DNA of 46,915 nucleotides. Origin: Oscillospiraceae bacterium. GTDB lineage: Bacteria > Bacillota > Clostridia > Oscillospirales > Acutalibacteraceae. Of this stretch, positions 1 to 7,242 are shown piece after piece. Where the stretch lies: assembly GCA_015066095.1 (NCBI GenBank), contig SVPC01000013.1, positions 1 to 46,915 of the forward strand, read 5' to 3'. The position numbers were made by a program, and so were the translations under genes. Position 1 is the stretch's first letter; every line of letters starts with the position of its first letter. The notes beneath the pieces are model-generated. The model ran no database searches. It was not told the DNA's origin and was given only the letters and a program-made list of their open reading frames with translations.

Positions 1-355
<355 letters not shown>

Positions 356-558
356 ATCTATTTCTAACACCGAAGTGTTAAAATCTTCTAGATAAGCTTT
401 AAGCTCATTTAACCAAACAATGCTGACGCATTATTCTGTCCTTCAATACTTTTAAAGTACTTGACTTTTCTCTCGATTTCTCTTAAGAATTGTCGGGTCC
501 TTATTATTGTCGTTGTTTAATTTTCAAGGTCCGTTTTTGCTGCCCCTTTTTAGGGCGC
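356..558 (-). promoter_or_regulatory. 16S rRNA leader
   Basis: About 200 nt of transcribed leader between the rRNA promoter and the 16S 5' end. The minus strand contains the ACCTTGAAAATTAAACA block common in Firmicute 16S leaders and a UUCG-capped hairpin (AACAC-TTCG-GTGTT, near 368-382) just before the mature 5' end. These probably serve antitermination and processing. No protein gene is credible here. Confidence 0.7.
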
Positions 559-564
559 CCGATT

Positions 565-593
565 ATATTACCACATCTAAAGCCCTTTGTCAA
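565..593 (-). promoter_or_regulatory. Sigma-A promoter of the rRNA operon
   Basis: On the minus strand TTGACA (588-593) is followed after 17 bp by TAATAT (565-570). The upstream side (about 600-645) is nearly pure A/T with phased A and T runs, like an UP element. Spacing and position fit a strong rRNA promoter starting near 558. Confidence 0.8.
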
Positions 594-690
594 CACTTTT
601 TTGAAACTTTTTTTAAAAAATTTTTATTATTTTTTTCGACCACAATATATGGGGTTTTGTTATTTGACAAACCACATTTCAACAAGAAAA

Positions 691-716
691 ATAAGGGAGC
701 AATTTTGCTCCCTTAT
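691..716 (-). terminator. Intrinsic terminator of the DMT transporter gene
   Basis: Perfect 12-bp inverted repeat ATAAGGGAGCAA / TTGCTCCCTTAT with a 2-nt loop. On the minus strand it is followed by TTTTTCTTG. It lies 33 nt past the stop codon of the transporter and separates it from the rRNA promoter. Confidence 0.85.
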
Positions 717-749
717 ATATAATATGTATATGTATATGTATATTAAGTT

Positions 750-1727
750 TTATCCTAAAATAACTATACCTGCAATTACCATCGCGATAACCACATAATG
801 CTTCCATGACATCTTTTCTTTTAAGAAGATTCTGCTCCAAAGAACCGATATCGCACAATAAGCCGAAATAATTACCATGCCGGCAGAGAAATCGCTAAAC
901 ATAACCGCCATATAGAACACTTGACCGATGGTTTCGCACAGTCCGCCCCAATACAAAGTTGTGTTGCCTTTAAATATATTTTCCCGTTTAACGAACTTAA
1001 CCCATATAAACGCAAAAATAGCCAAAATAAAGAAGGTTAACTCAAAAGCGGAGTTTGCGGCGTAGTCGCTCAACTCAATTTGGGTTTTACCGATAAACCA
1101 ATCGGAAAACAAGAATTCATCGCCCACCGTTCCGAGCGCATCTATTATAAGGTATGAAATCGGAAGCAAGAACGCTAATATACTTTTTGTATATTTTCGG
1201 TTTGCTTTTTCTTGTCTTGCTTTTTTAACTTCATCATCTTCCCTTTGTTCAACAAAACCAAGCGCCACTATGCCTATGGTTATCATAGAAATACCGATAA
1301 TTGTGCTTATTGTTATATCGTCGGTAGACGCCAAGCCGAAAATCACACACAATATAAATGCCAATGCACCCGAAGAATTACATATCGGCGAAGAAATCGA
1401 AAGTTCAATATAGCGAAGACCTATGTAACCAAGAACCATCGCAAATATGTAAAGCGCTGCAATCGGCAAATAGTAAACAAAGTCCATAAGTTTAAAATCG
1501 GTATAAAAAAGGCTTGAAACTATTTTATGAACGCCGTCAACACCAACCGTGTTATCTATTATCGCGCCACCGATAAGGGTAATGAAAAAATGCAAACCCA
1601 TTATAAAACCAACGGCGAAAACCACTTTCCAATGGCTGTTTTTGTCGCGTTCGCGGGTGCCCATTTTTGAAAATAGGTCGGAACCACTCCAACAAAGTAA
1701 TGCTAAAATAGAAAAAATGTAATACAT
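750..1727 (-). CDS. DMT/EamA-type multispanning membrane transporter
   Basis: About 325 residues, almost entirely hydrophobic with roughly ten predicted membrane segments in two halves. This is the size and layout of drug/metabolite transporter (EamA) proteins, which export or import small metabolites. The C-terminal half ends in an EamA-like stretch (LWSRIFLKEKMSWKHY then a final helix). A basic/acidic loop (EQREDDEVKKARQEKANRK) divides the halves. The frame opens three codons earlier at a GTG, but that GTG lies inside the ribosome binding site AGAGGTG, so I start at the ATG. Substrate unknown. It lies downstream of parB on the same strand but is separated by a 14-bp palindrome, so it is probably its own unit. 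Confidence 0.75.
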   Translation of the reverse strand: MYYIFSILALLCWSGSDLFSKMGTRERDKNSHWKVVFAVGFIMGLHFFITLIGGAIIDNTVGVDGVHKIVSSLFYTDFKLMDFVYYLPIAALYIFAMVLGYIGLRYIELSISSPICNSSGALAFILCVIFGLASTDDITISTIIGISMITIGIVALGFVEQREDDEVKKARQEKANRKYTKSILAFLLPISYLIIDALGTVGDEFLFSDWFIGKTQIELSDYAANSAFELTFFILAIFAFIWVKFVKRENIFKGNTTLYWGGLCETIGQVFYMAVMFSDFSAGMVIISAYCAISVLWSRIFLKEKMSWKHYVVIAMVIAGIVILG

Positions 1728-1804
1728 TCTTTTCACCTCTTGTAAAAAATAAATCTTTCAATATATAAAACTTATTTTTTTCTTGGAGGTGGTCTACGCC
1801 TGAA

Positions 1805-1818
1805 CACCCTGCAGGGTG
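1805..1818. repeat. Perfect 14-bp palindrome between parB and the transporter
   Basis: CACCCTGCAGGGTG is a perfect palindrome, followed on the plus strand by CTAATTTTTT. It is downstream of parB (minus), yet the T-run lies on the plus side, so it is not a clear parB terminator. It could be an operator of the transporter gene or a weak bidirectional terminator. Confidence 0.4.
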
Positions 1819-1846
1819 CTAATTTTTTAAGTCTTTTTGTCATATA

Positions 1847-2692
1847 TTATTCCGCTAACCTTTTTGCGAAGTCGGATAATTCCTCATCGCTAAAAAATTC
1901 TATTGTGATTTTGCCTTTTCCCTCGCCTGTGGGGGTTATAACCACCTTGCGATGCAATTCATTTTTAAGTGAAAGCTCAACTTCGCTGTAAAATGTATTT
2001 TTCTTTGCCGGTGCGGGTGGAGTTGACTTTTCTTTTTTGATTTTAGATGCAAACTTTTCGAGTTGACGGACTGACGCTCCGTTTGTAGCCATCTCAAGCA
2101 TTTGTTTTCTTGCTTTCTCATCTTCAACCGAGAGCAGAGCGCGCGCATGACCTGCCGAAATAACACCCATACGAAGTGCTTGTAATTCGTCATCTGTTAA
2201 ATTGAGCAATCGCAACGCATTTGTAACCGCGGTGCGCGATTTACCCATACGCTTTGCAACTTCTTCTTGTGTGAGTCCAAAAGCATCTATAAGTGAACGA
2301 TAACCGAGCGCTTCTTCAACAGCGTTCAAATCTTCGCGCTGAAGATTCTCGATAAGCGCCAATTCCATAAGTTCCTGCTCATCGGCATCCTTTATGATAA
2401 CGGGGACCTGATAAAGTTCTGCCATGCGGCAAGCACGCCAGCGTCTTTCACCCGCAATTATACTATATCTACCATTTGTTTCAGGCTTAACCACAATAGG
2501 TTGTATAAGACCGTGCTCTGCTATGCTTTCAGCAAGTTCTGAAAGTGCCTGTTCATCAAAATCCTTACGCGGCTGTGCGCGGTTAGGCTCGATATCATTA
2601 AGATTGACGGTTATAACGCCACCCTCATCTGCCGAATTTTCATTAAATAAAGAATCAAGACCTCTGCCGAGTCCGCCTTTTTTAACTGCCAT
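1847..2692 (-). CDS. parB: Chromosome-partitioning protein ParB (Spo0J)
   Basis: 281 residues. ParB binds parS, hydrolyses CTP, spreads as a sliding clamp and loads SMC. The N-terminus (MAVKKGGLGRGLDSLF) is the basic ParA-interacting segment. The CTP-binding region has GERRWRA at residues 81-87 and ENLQREDLN at 115-123. A helix-turn-helix (TQEEVAKRMGKSRTAV) lies at about 141-156, and the C-terminal dimerisation domain follows a linker near 210-225. The start follows the parA stop with one base between them, so the pair is co-transcribed. Two perfect parS sites lie 0.8 and 1.3 kb upstream. Confidence 0.97.
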   Translation of the reverse strand: MAVKKGGLGRGLDSLFNENSADEGGVITVNLNDIEPNRAQPRKDFDEQALSELAESIAEHGLIQPIVVKPETNGRYSIIAGERRWRACRMAELYQVPVIIKDADEQELMELALIENLQREDLNAVEEALGYRSLIDAFGLTQEEVAKRMGKSRTAVTNALRLLNLTDDELQALRMGVISAGHARALLSVEDEKARKQMLEMATNGASVRQLEKFASKIKKEKSTPPAPAKKNTFYSEVELSLKNELHRKVVITPTGEGKGKITIEFFSDEELSDFAKRLAE

Positions 2693-2693
2693 T

Positions 2694-3464
2694 TTAACCT
2701 CTCCTATTTTTCTTCAAAAATTCCTTAGCGAGTGCATTATACGCATCGCTTCCCTTTGAGCGCTTATCGTAATACTGTATAGGCATACCATAACTTGGCG
2801 CTTCTGAAAGACGCACCGCACGCGGTATTACCGATTTATAAAGCTTGTCTGCAAAGAACTTTTTAATTTCTGCAACAACCTGACCGGTAAGATTTAATCT
2901 GCCATCAAACATAGTAAGCACTATACCTTCAATTTCGAGCGTGGGATTATACAATCGCTTAACCTGACGAACAGTCGCCATAAGCTGTGAAAGGCCCTCA
3001 AGCGCAAAATATTCGCACTGTATAGGCACAAGAACGGTGTCGCTCGCATTGAGCGCGTTTATGGTGATAAGCCCCAATGATGGCGGGCAATCAATAAATA
3101 TGTAATCGTATTTATCGCGTACTACCGAAAGCGCCATTTTAAGTTGAGCCTCGCGGTGGTCAATTTCTATTAAATCAACTTCTGCTGCCGCCAAATCGAT
3201 TGAAGCCGGAATTATATCTACATTTTTATATTCGGTTTTTATTATTGCTTGGTCGGTTTTGCCTTTTCCAATTAACAACTCATAAGACGAAACCTGCACA
3301 CTTTTTTTGTTTATGCCGTAACCGCTTGTTGTGTTTCCTTGTGGGTCGGCATCAACGAGCAGTACCTTTTTACCCGCGATACCAATAGCCGCGGCAAGAT
3401 TTACCGATGTGGTAGTCTTACCCACACCGCCTTTTTGATTAACAATGGAAACTATTTTTCCCAT
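2694..3464 (-). CDS. parA: Chromosome-partitioning ATPase ParA (Soj)
   Basis: 256 residues. A deviant Walker ATPase with KGGVGKTT at residues 11-18 and DADPQGN shortly after. It binds DNA non-specifically when ATP-loaded and interacts with ParB at the origin; in Bacillus the homologue Soj also controls DnaA. The frame is open for 20 codons further upstream, but that extension crosses a parS palindrome and lacks a ribosome binding site. The ATG at 3464 is preceded by AAAGGAG, and MGKIVSIVNQ is the normal family N-terminus. It heads parA-parB, with its own promoter upstream. Confidence 0.96.
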   Translation of the reverse strand: MGKIVSIVNQKGGVGKTTTSVNLAAAIGIAGKKVLLVDADPQGNTTSGYGINKKSVQVSSYELLIGKGKTDQAIIKTEYKNVDIIPASIDLAAAEVDLIEIDHREAQLKMALSVVRDKYDYIFIDCPPSLGLITINALNASDTVLVPIQCEYFALEGLSQLMATVRQVKRLYNPTLEIEGIVLTMFDGRLNLTGQVVAEIKKFFADKLYKSVIPRAVRLSEAPSYGMPIQYYDKRSKGSDAYNALAKEFLKKNRRG

Positions 3465-3479
3465 CCTTTTTCTCCTTTT

Positions 3480-3495
3480 TGTTTCACGTGAAACA
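3480..3495. promoter_or_regulatory. parS centromere site 1 (parA leader)
   Basis: Perfect 16-bp palindrome TGTTTCACGTGAAACA, the Firmicute parS consensus. It lies between the inferred parA transcription start (about 3504) and the ribosome binding site, so ParB bound here could repress parAB as well as mark the origin. Confidence 0.95.
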
Positions 3496-3510
3496 TTTAT
3501 TACCATTATT

Positions 3511-3539
3511 ATTATAGCAAACACCGTTATGAATGTAAA
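3511..3539 (-). promoter_or_regulatory. Sigma-A promoter of parA-parB
   Basis: Minus strand TTTACA (3534-3539), 17-bp spacer, TATAAT (3511-3516). The predicted start is about nine bases upstream of parS site 1. Confidence 0.7.
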
Positions 3540-3542
3540 TAA

Positions 3543-3579
3543 AAAATTAGCCGAAAGAAAATCTTTCGGCTAATTTTTA
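3543..3579 (-). terminator. Intrinsic terminator after spoVAE
   Basis: Inverted repeat built on TTAGCCGAAAG / CTTTCGGCTAA with a 4-5 nt loop and TTTTTTA on the minus-strand 3' side. The spoVAE TAG stop lies inside its left arm, so the gene ends directly in the terminator. Confidence 0.85.
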
Positions 3580-3938
3580 TCGTCAGGCCTAACCAACAGA
3601 GACGCTACAAAACCAAATAAAACGGAAGCTGTTATTCCTGCTGCGGTGGCTTCAAGGCCGCCCATAAGTGCCCCTATCAAACCGTGTTCGGTAACTGCAG
3701 CTTTTACGCCCTTTGCTAAACTATAACCAAAGCCTGTGAGTGGTACAGTGGCGCCTGCCCCTGCAAATTCCACCAAAGGCTCGTAAACCCCTATGGCTGT
3801 AAGCGCCACGCCCAGCACCACAAAAGATACTAAAATTCGTGCAGGAGTAAGTTTGGTGCAATCAATCAACAGCTGACCTATCACACAAATTCCACCGCCC
3901 ACCAAAAAAGCCCACAAACAATTTAAAAATAATTCCAT
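3570..3938 (-). CDS. spoVAE: Stage V sporulation protein AE (SpoVAE/SpoVAEB)
   Basis: 122 residues, three or four hydrophobic segments. SpoVA proteins form the inner forespore membrane channel that takes up Ca-dipicolinate during sporulation and releases it at germination. Family sequence is clear: GQLLIDCTKLTPARILVSFV, then YEPLVEFAGAGATVPLTGFG and HGLIGALMG. The frame opens at a GTG three codons earlier, but that GTG is part of the ribosome binding site AGAGGTG, so the ATG at 3938 is preferred. The usual partners spoVAC and spoVAD are not adjacent. A sigma-G-like promoter and a parS site lie directly upstream. Confidence 0.92.
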   Translation of the reverse strand: MELFLNCLWAFLVGGGICVIGQLLIDCTKLTPARILVSFVVLGVALTAIGVYEPLVEFAGAGATVPLTGFGYSLAKGVKAAVTEHGLIGALMGGLEATAAGITASVLFGFVASLLVRPDDKN

Positions 3939-3952
3939 AAGCCACACCTCTA

Positions 3953-3968
3953 TGTTTCACGTGAAACA
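3953..3968. promoter_or_regulatory. parS centromere site 2 (spoVAE leader)
   Basis: A second exact copy of TGTTTCACGTGAAACA, 473 bp from the first. It lies between the predicted sporulation promoter and the spoVAE ribosome binding site, at the expected transcription start (about 3969). Confidence 0.95.
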
Positions 3969-3975
3969 TTTTTAG

Positions 3976-4004
3976 TATTATGTGTAACTTATGGATTTTT
4001 ATTC
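3976..4004 (-). promoter_or_regulatory. Sigma-G/sigma-F-type sporulation promoter of spoVAE
   Basis: Minus strand GAATA (4000-4004), exactly 17 bp, then CATAATA (3976-3982). These fit the forespore consensus (-35 GMATR, -10 CATNHTA) known from Bacillus. spoVA genes are sigma-G dependent there, so sequence and gene agree. Confidence 0.65.
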
Positions 4005-5432
4005 AATATTAAAACATTTATAAATCTCGGCTTTTACGGTTTCGTAATCAATATGGCGCACTCTTATATTGTCTGCCCTTTCACCATGCACCAACACCCT
4101 TACTCTGCAAGTCTTGTACCAACGGTCGGGCGGAAAAAGGGTTATCTTTATTTCTCCCACATTTTCTTTTGGGCAATTAATCTCTAGCGTTCGCAGGCCT
4201 TTGCTGCTACGCGCAAAAAAATTATCACCAAAAGATATTTGTGAATAGTGATATTCAAACAATCCTATATATGCGTACAATATTATTATTGTGCAAAAAA
4301 CAAAGTTAAGAAAAACGACAAATCGGGTTAAATATTCAAAATAAAACACACTCCATATCGAGAGTGCCGTCACACCGATAAAATAAAGCGCCGGAAGAAA
4401 CAAAAAACGACTTTGGGTTAAATAATTTCTTTTTGGGGATATTTGAGTGCCCGACCGAACAAAAAATGGGAGGTGCTTTTTGAGTTTATTCCTTATTTCA
4501 TTTTTCGTCCCAAGCGGTATAATTACCTCTGATTCGCCTTTGGCGTTGCCGTAACCACCCACGCTCACCTTGAGCGCATACCGTTTAAGCGTCTTCATTA
4601 TTATGGTTTGCTCTACCTTTATATTATTAATTGCAGATTTTCTAAAAACCGTTCTCGTTTTAACTATTGCCCCCATCCACACACCCAACTTATCTTTTTC
4701 AAGAAAAAGCCTGAAATTTACATATTTAAAAAACGAATATGTGAACGACACTAAAAAGAAAAATAAAATTATAAGCGAAATTGTATTTAAAATCGGAGGA
4801 AAATAGGATTCAATCTTTGCGGAAATCGAATTTATCCCGTCAAGGAGCATATCACCAACGCCAATACCCAACAAATTCCCTGCGCGGTTAAGTATGGGCA
4901 CCGCCACTAACATCCCCGTAAAAGCAGATGATGCGGTTGCGACCAAAACCGCCACCTTAATTGCAGAATATTTAATCGGCTGCGCTTTTTCCTCTCCGTA
5001 TAATAAAAGCGCAAGCTCACGGCTTTTGTTTGTGCCGAGTTTGAATTTAAAGTCGGCTCGGGTGTGAATTCCGGCTTCGGTATTTATCTTAATTGTAACT
5101 GCGCCGAAAATAAAATCAACAGGATTTTGTACGGTCTGAACCGAAGAAAGTTTTGTGATATTGATTTTTGTTATCCTTTTAAAGAAAAAACCATATTCTA
5201 TAGTTATAACTTGCTCATGTTGATTGCAAATCAGTTTATACGAGCGCCACCGTAAAACAGCTATGCCAAATATAGCACCTATAATTGAGAGCGAAAAGCC
5301 GCGCACACCATTAACGTTATTATGAGTTAAATATTGGAGTATTGCTTGTATTGCCGGCAAAATTAGAGCTATCAATGTGGGCTTTACAAAATAAAAAATC
5401 ATCAAAGGATGTGGTTTAAAGATTTTCATCAT
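3999..5432 (-). CDS. Bacterial PH-domain membrane protein, YdbT-like
   Basis: About 477 residues with repeated units of paired membrane helices followed by a bPH2-type domain. The pattern is VLRWRSYKLICNQHEQVITI then tandem helices then FRLFLEKDKLGVWMG; a third, partial repeat lies near the C-terminus. YdbT-family proteins are encoded beside YdbS; in Bacillus the pair protects against certain bacteriocins, but the molecular job is not settled. The start is the ATG at 5432 (ATGATG after AAAGGGGAAA), overlapping the preceding gene by 17 bp, so the two are translationally coupled. An earlier ATG at 5450 lacks a ribosome binding site. Confidence 0.75.
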   Translation of the reverse strand: MMKIFKPHPLMIFYFVKPTLIALILPAIQAILQYLTHNNVNGVRGFSLSIIGAIFGIAVLRWRSYKLICNQHEQVITIEYGFFFKRITKINITKLSSVQTVQNPVDFIFGAVTIKINTEAGIHTRADFKFKLGTNKSRELALLLYGEEKAQPIKYSAIKVAVLVATASSAFTGMLVAVPILNRAGNLLGIGVGDMLLDGINSISAKIESYFPPILNTISLIILFFFLVSFTYSFFKYVNFRLFLEKDKLGVWMGAIVKTRTVFRKSAINNIKVEQTIIMKTLKRYALKVSVGGYGNAKGESEVIIPLGTKNEIRNKLKKHLPFFVRSGTQISPKRNYLTQSRFLFLPALYFIGVTALSIWSVFYFEYLTRFVVFLNFVFCTIIILYAYIGLFEYHYSQISFGDNFFARSSKGLRTLEINCPKENVGEIKITLFPPDRWYKTCRVRVLVHGERADNIRVRHIDYETVKAEIYKCFNIE

Positions 5433-5862
5433 TTTCCCCTTTATCCGCAAGATGATTGATTATTTTTATTGCATTTTCAAGTTTTATTTCAGGGACAATC
5501 ACTCGGCTTCGCACCGCCTTTAAAGAAATCATTGTTAACCCAAAAAGACGAGCAATCGGAGTAGCAAAGGTCTGAGCATAAATTAGTCGAGCATACGGCA
5601 TAATGTGACTAACCTTAATAAAAACGCCGTAATTTATAATCAGTGCATCGTTTTTGATAAAAATTTCATAAGCGCCAAAAAAAGTGGGGATATAAAACGC
5701 GATAACAACAAGACACAACAACCCAAAAAGCACAGCAACCCAATTTAAAAACGGGAGTGAATTACTAAAATAACAACACACTCCTATCAAGATTGCGGTT
5801 AACATAACAACTCTAAGTTGCCAAAGTAACACCGTGCGCTTGGGCAACGCTTTTTGTTTCAC
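5416..5862 (-). CDS. Bacterial PH-domain membrane protein, YdbS-like
   Basis: 148 residues: two membrane helices (about 15-33 and 38-60) followed by one bPH2 domain (YEIFIKNDALIINYGVFIKVSHIMPYARLIYAQ). It begins at a GTG after AAAGGGGGAATAAA, one base past the rarA stop, and overlaps the YdbT-like gene. Order rarA - ydbS-like - ydbT-like on one transcript. The small single-domain protein with the larger multi-domain partner is the usual YdbS/YdbT pairing; the specific function is unknown. Confidence 0.75.
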   Translation of the reverse strand: MKQKALPKRTVLLWQLRVVMLTAILIGVCCYFSNSLPFLNWVAVLFGLLCLVVIAFYIPTFFGAYEIFIKNDALIINYGVFIKVSHIMPYARLIYAQTFATPIARLFGLTMISLKAVRSRVIVPEIKLENAIKIINHLADKGENDENL

Positions 5863-5863
5863 T

Positions 5864-7126
5864 TTATTCCCCCTTTATTTTTTCCCAATACTCCTTACAA
5901 AGCCTTTCAGTCTTATTATCGCCAAAAGAATAATACTTTTTATTTTTTATACTATCAGGCAAATATTGTTGGTTTACATAATGTTTGGGATATGCGTGAG
6001 GATACAAATAGTTCTGTCCTTTTATCTCGGCATCTTCACCATCAAAATGCTTGTTTTGCAAATGACGGGGTATATCGCCGCCCAAACCTTTTCCTATATC
6101 GGTCATAGCGGCATTTATAGCATCATGCGCAGAGTTCGATTTTGGTGCGGTGGCGACTAAAATTACCGCATTTGCAAGTGGTAAACGCGCTTCGGGAAGA
6201 CCTACCATAAGCGCCGTATCAACCGCTGCTTTAACGATGGGGATGATTTGCGGATAAGCAAGTCCTACATCTTCGTTAGCACAAACCAGCAATCTCCTAC
6301 ACGCACTTGGTAAATCGCCTGCTGCCAAAAGTCTTCCAAGATAATAAATTGCAGCATCCGGGTCGGAACCGCGCATAGATTTTTGATAAGCCGAAATTAT
6401 ATCGTAATGTTGGTCGCCGTCACGGTCATAACGCACCGCATTAGAAGCCAAAATTTGTTCAACAGTAGCATCCTGTATATCTATACTATCCCCAAAATCT
6501 GCCGTCACAATACATAACTCTAACATATTTAATGCTCGGCGCACATCACCATTGGATGCGGTTGCGATTTTTTGCACCGAAAGTGGGGAGATTGAAAGAT
6601 TTTTTCCTTTTTGTTGAGTTATTATTTGTATTCCCCTGTTTATCACCAAAATTATATCTTCTTTTGAAAGAGATTTAAACTCGAAAACAGTGGAACGGCT
6701 TAAAATAGCATTATAAACATAGAAATAAGGATTTTCGGTGGTAGATGCTATAAGAGTAATATCGCCGTTTTCTATGTATGAAAGCAAAATTTGTTGTTGT
6801 TTTTTATTAAAATACTGAATCTCGTCAAGATAAAGCAAAATTCCGTTTGCGGTATCTATTGTACCGATTTGGTTTACAATTTCCTTTATATCGGCAGTAG
6901 AAGCGGTGGTGGCGTTCAAATAACATAACTTTTTGCCGCTACTGTTTGCAATTATATTGGCAACAGTGGTTTTACCCACGCCCGACGGACCGTAAAAAAT
7001 CAGGTTTGGTATATTGCCCGAATCTATAATTTTTCTTAAAATTTTGCCGTCACTTAATAGGTGGCTCTGCCCTGCCACCTGAGATATTGTTTTTGGACGC
7101 AAAGCGTCTGCTAACGGTGAATTCAT
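5864..7126 (-). CDS. rarA: Replication-associated recombination ATPase RarA (MgsA)
   Basis: About 420 residues, AAA+ clamp-loader-like ATPase acting at stalled forks. Walker A GPSGVGKT at about residues 46-53, Walker B LLYLDEIQYF, sensor 1 IASTTENP, and the C-terminal tetramerisation region with GGDIPRHLQNKHFDG. An in-frame GTG three codons upstream (7135) is only one base from the ribosome binding site TTAGGA, whereas the ATG at 7126 has normal spacing. It is the first gene of a three-gene unit with the PH-domain pair. Confidence 0.93.
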   Translation of the reverse strand: MNSPLADALRPKTISQVAGQSHLLSDGKILRKIIDSGNIPNLIFYGPSGVGKTTVANIIANSSGKKLCYLNATTASTADIKEIVNQIGTIDTANGILLYLDEIQYFNKKQQQILLSYIENGDITLIASTTENPYFYVYNAILSRSTVFEFKSLSKEDIILVINRGIQIITQQKGKNLSISPLSVQKIATASNGDVRRALNMLELCIVTADFGDSIDIQDATVEQILASNAVRYDRDGDQHYDIISAYQKSMRGSDPDAAIYYLGRLLAAGDLPSACRRLLVCANEDVGLAYPQIIPIVKAAVDTALMVGLPEARLPLANAVILVATAPKSNSAHDAINAAMTDIGKGLGGDIPRHLQNKHFDGEDAEIKGQNYLYPHAYPKHYVNQQYLPDSIKNKKYYSFGDNKTERLCKEYWEKIKGE

Positions 7127-7151
7127 ATTTTTCACATCCTAACTTACTAAT

Positions 7152-7180
7152 ATTATATCTTGTTTTAAGCCCACTTTCAA
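7152..7180 (-). promoter_or_regulatory. Sigma-A promoter of the rarA unit
   Basis: Minus strand TTGAAA (7175-7180), 17-bp spacer, TATAAT (7152-7157), 26 bp upstream of the rarA ATG. Confidence 0.7.
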
Positions 7181-7183
7181 TAC

Positions 7184-7212
7184 TCATTAAAGCAAATATT
7201 TTTTCATACAAT
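7184..7212 (+). promoter_or_regulatory. Possible sigma-E-type promoter of the spoVB-like gene
   Basis: CATACAAT (7205-7212) is an exact match to the mother-cell -10 pattern CATACANT. TCATTAA (7184-7190) lies 14 bp upstream and is a partial -35 match. Sigma-E control would suit a SpoVB-type protein, but the region is AT-rich and the -35 is imperfect. Confidence 0.4.
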
Positions 7213-7242
7213 TAAATATCTCAAAAAAGGGGCTTTTTACTT

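Noticed and set aside
490-798. Plus-strand frames of 71 and 102 codons
   Set aside because: They cross the rRNA promoter, the UP element and a terminator, with no ribosome binding site or recognisable protein.
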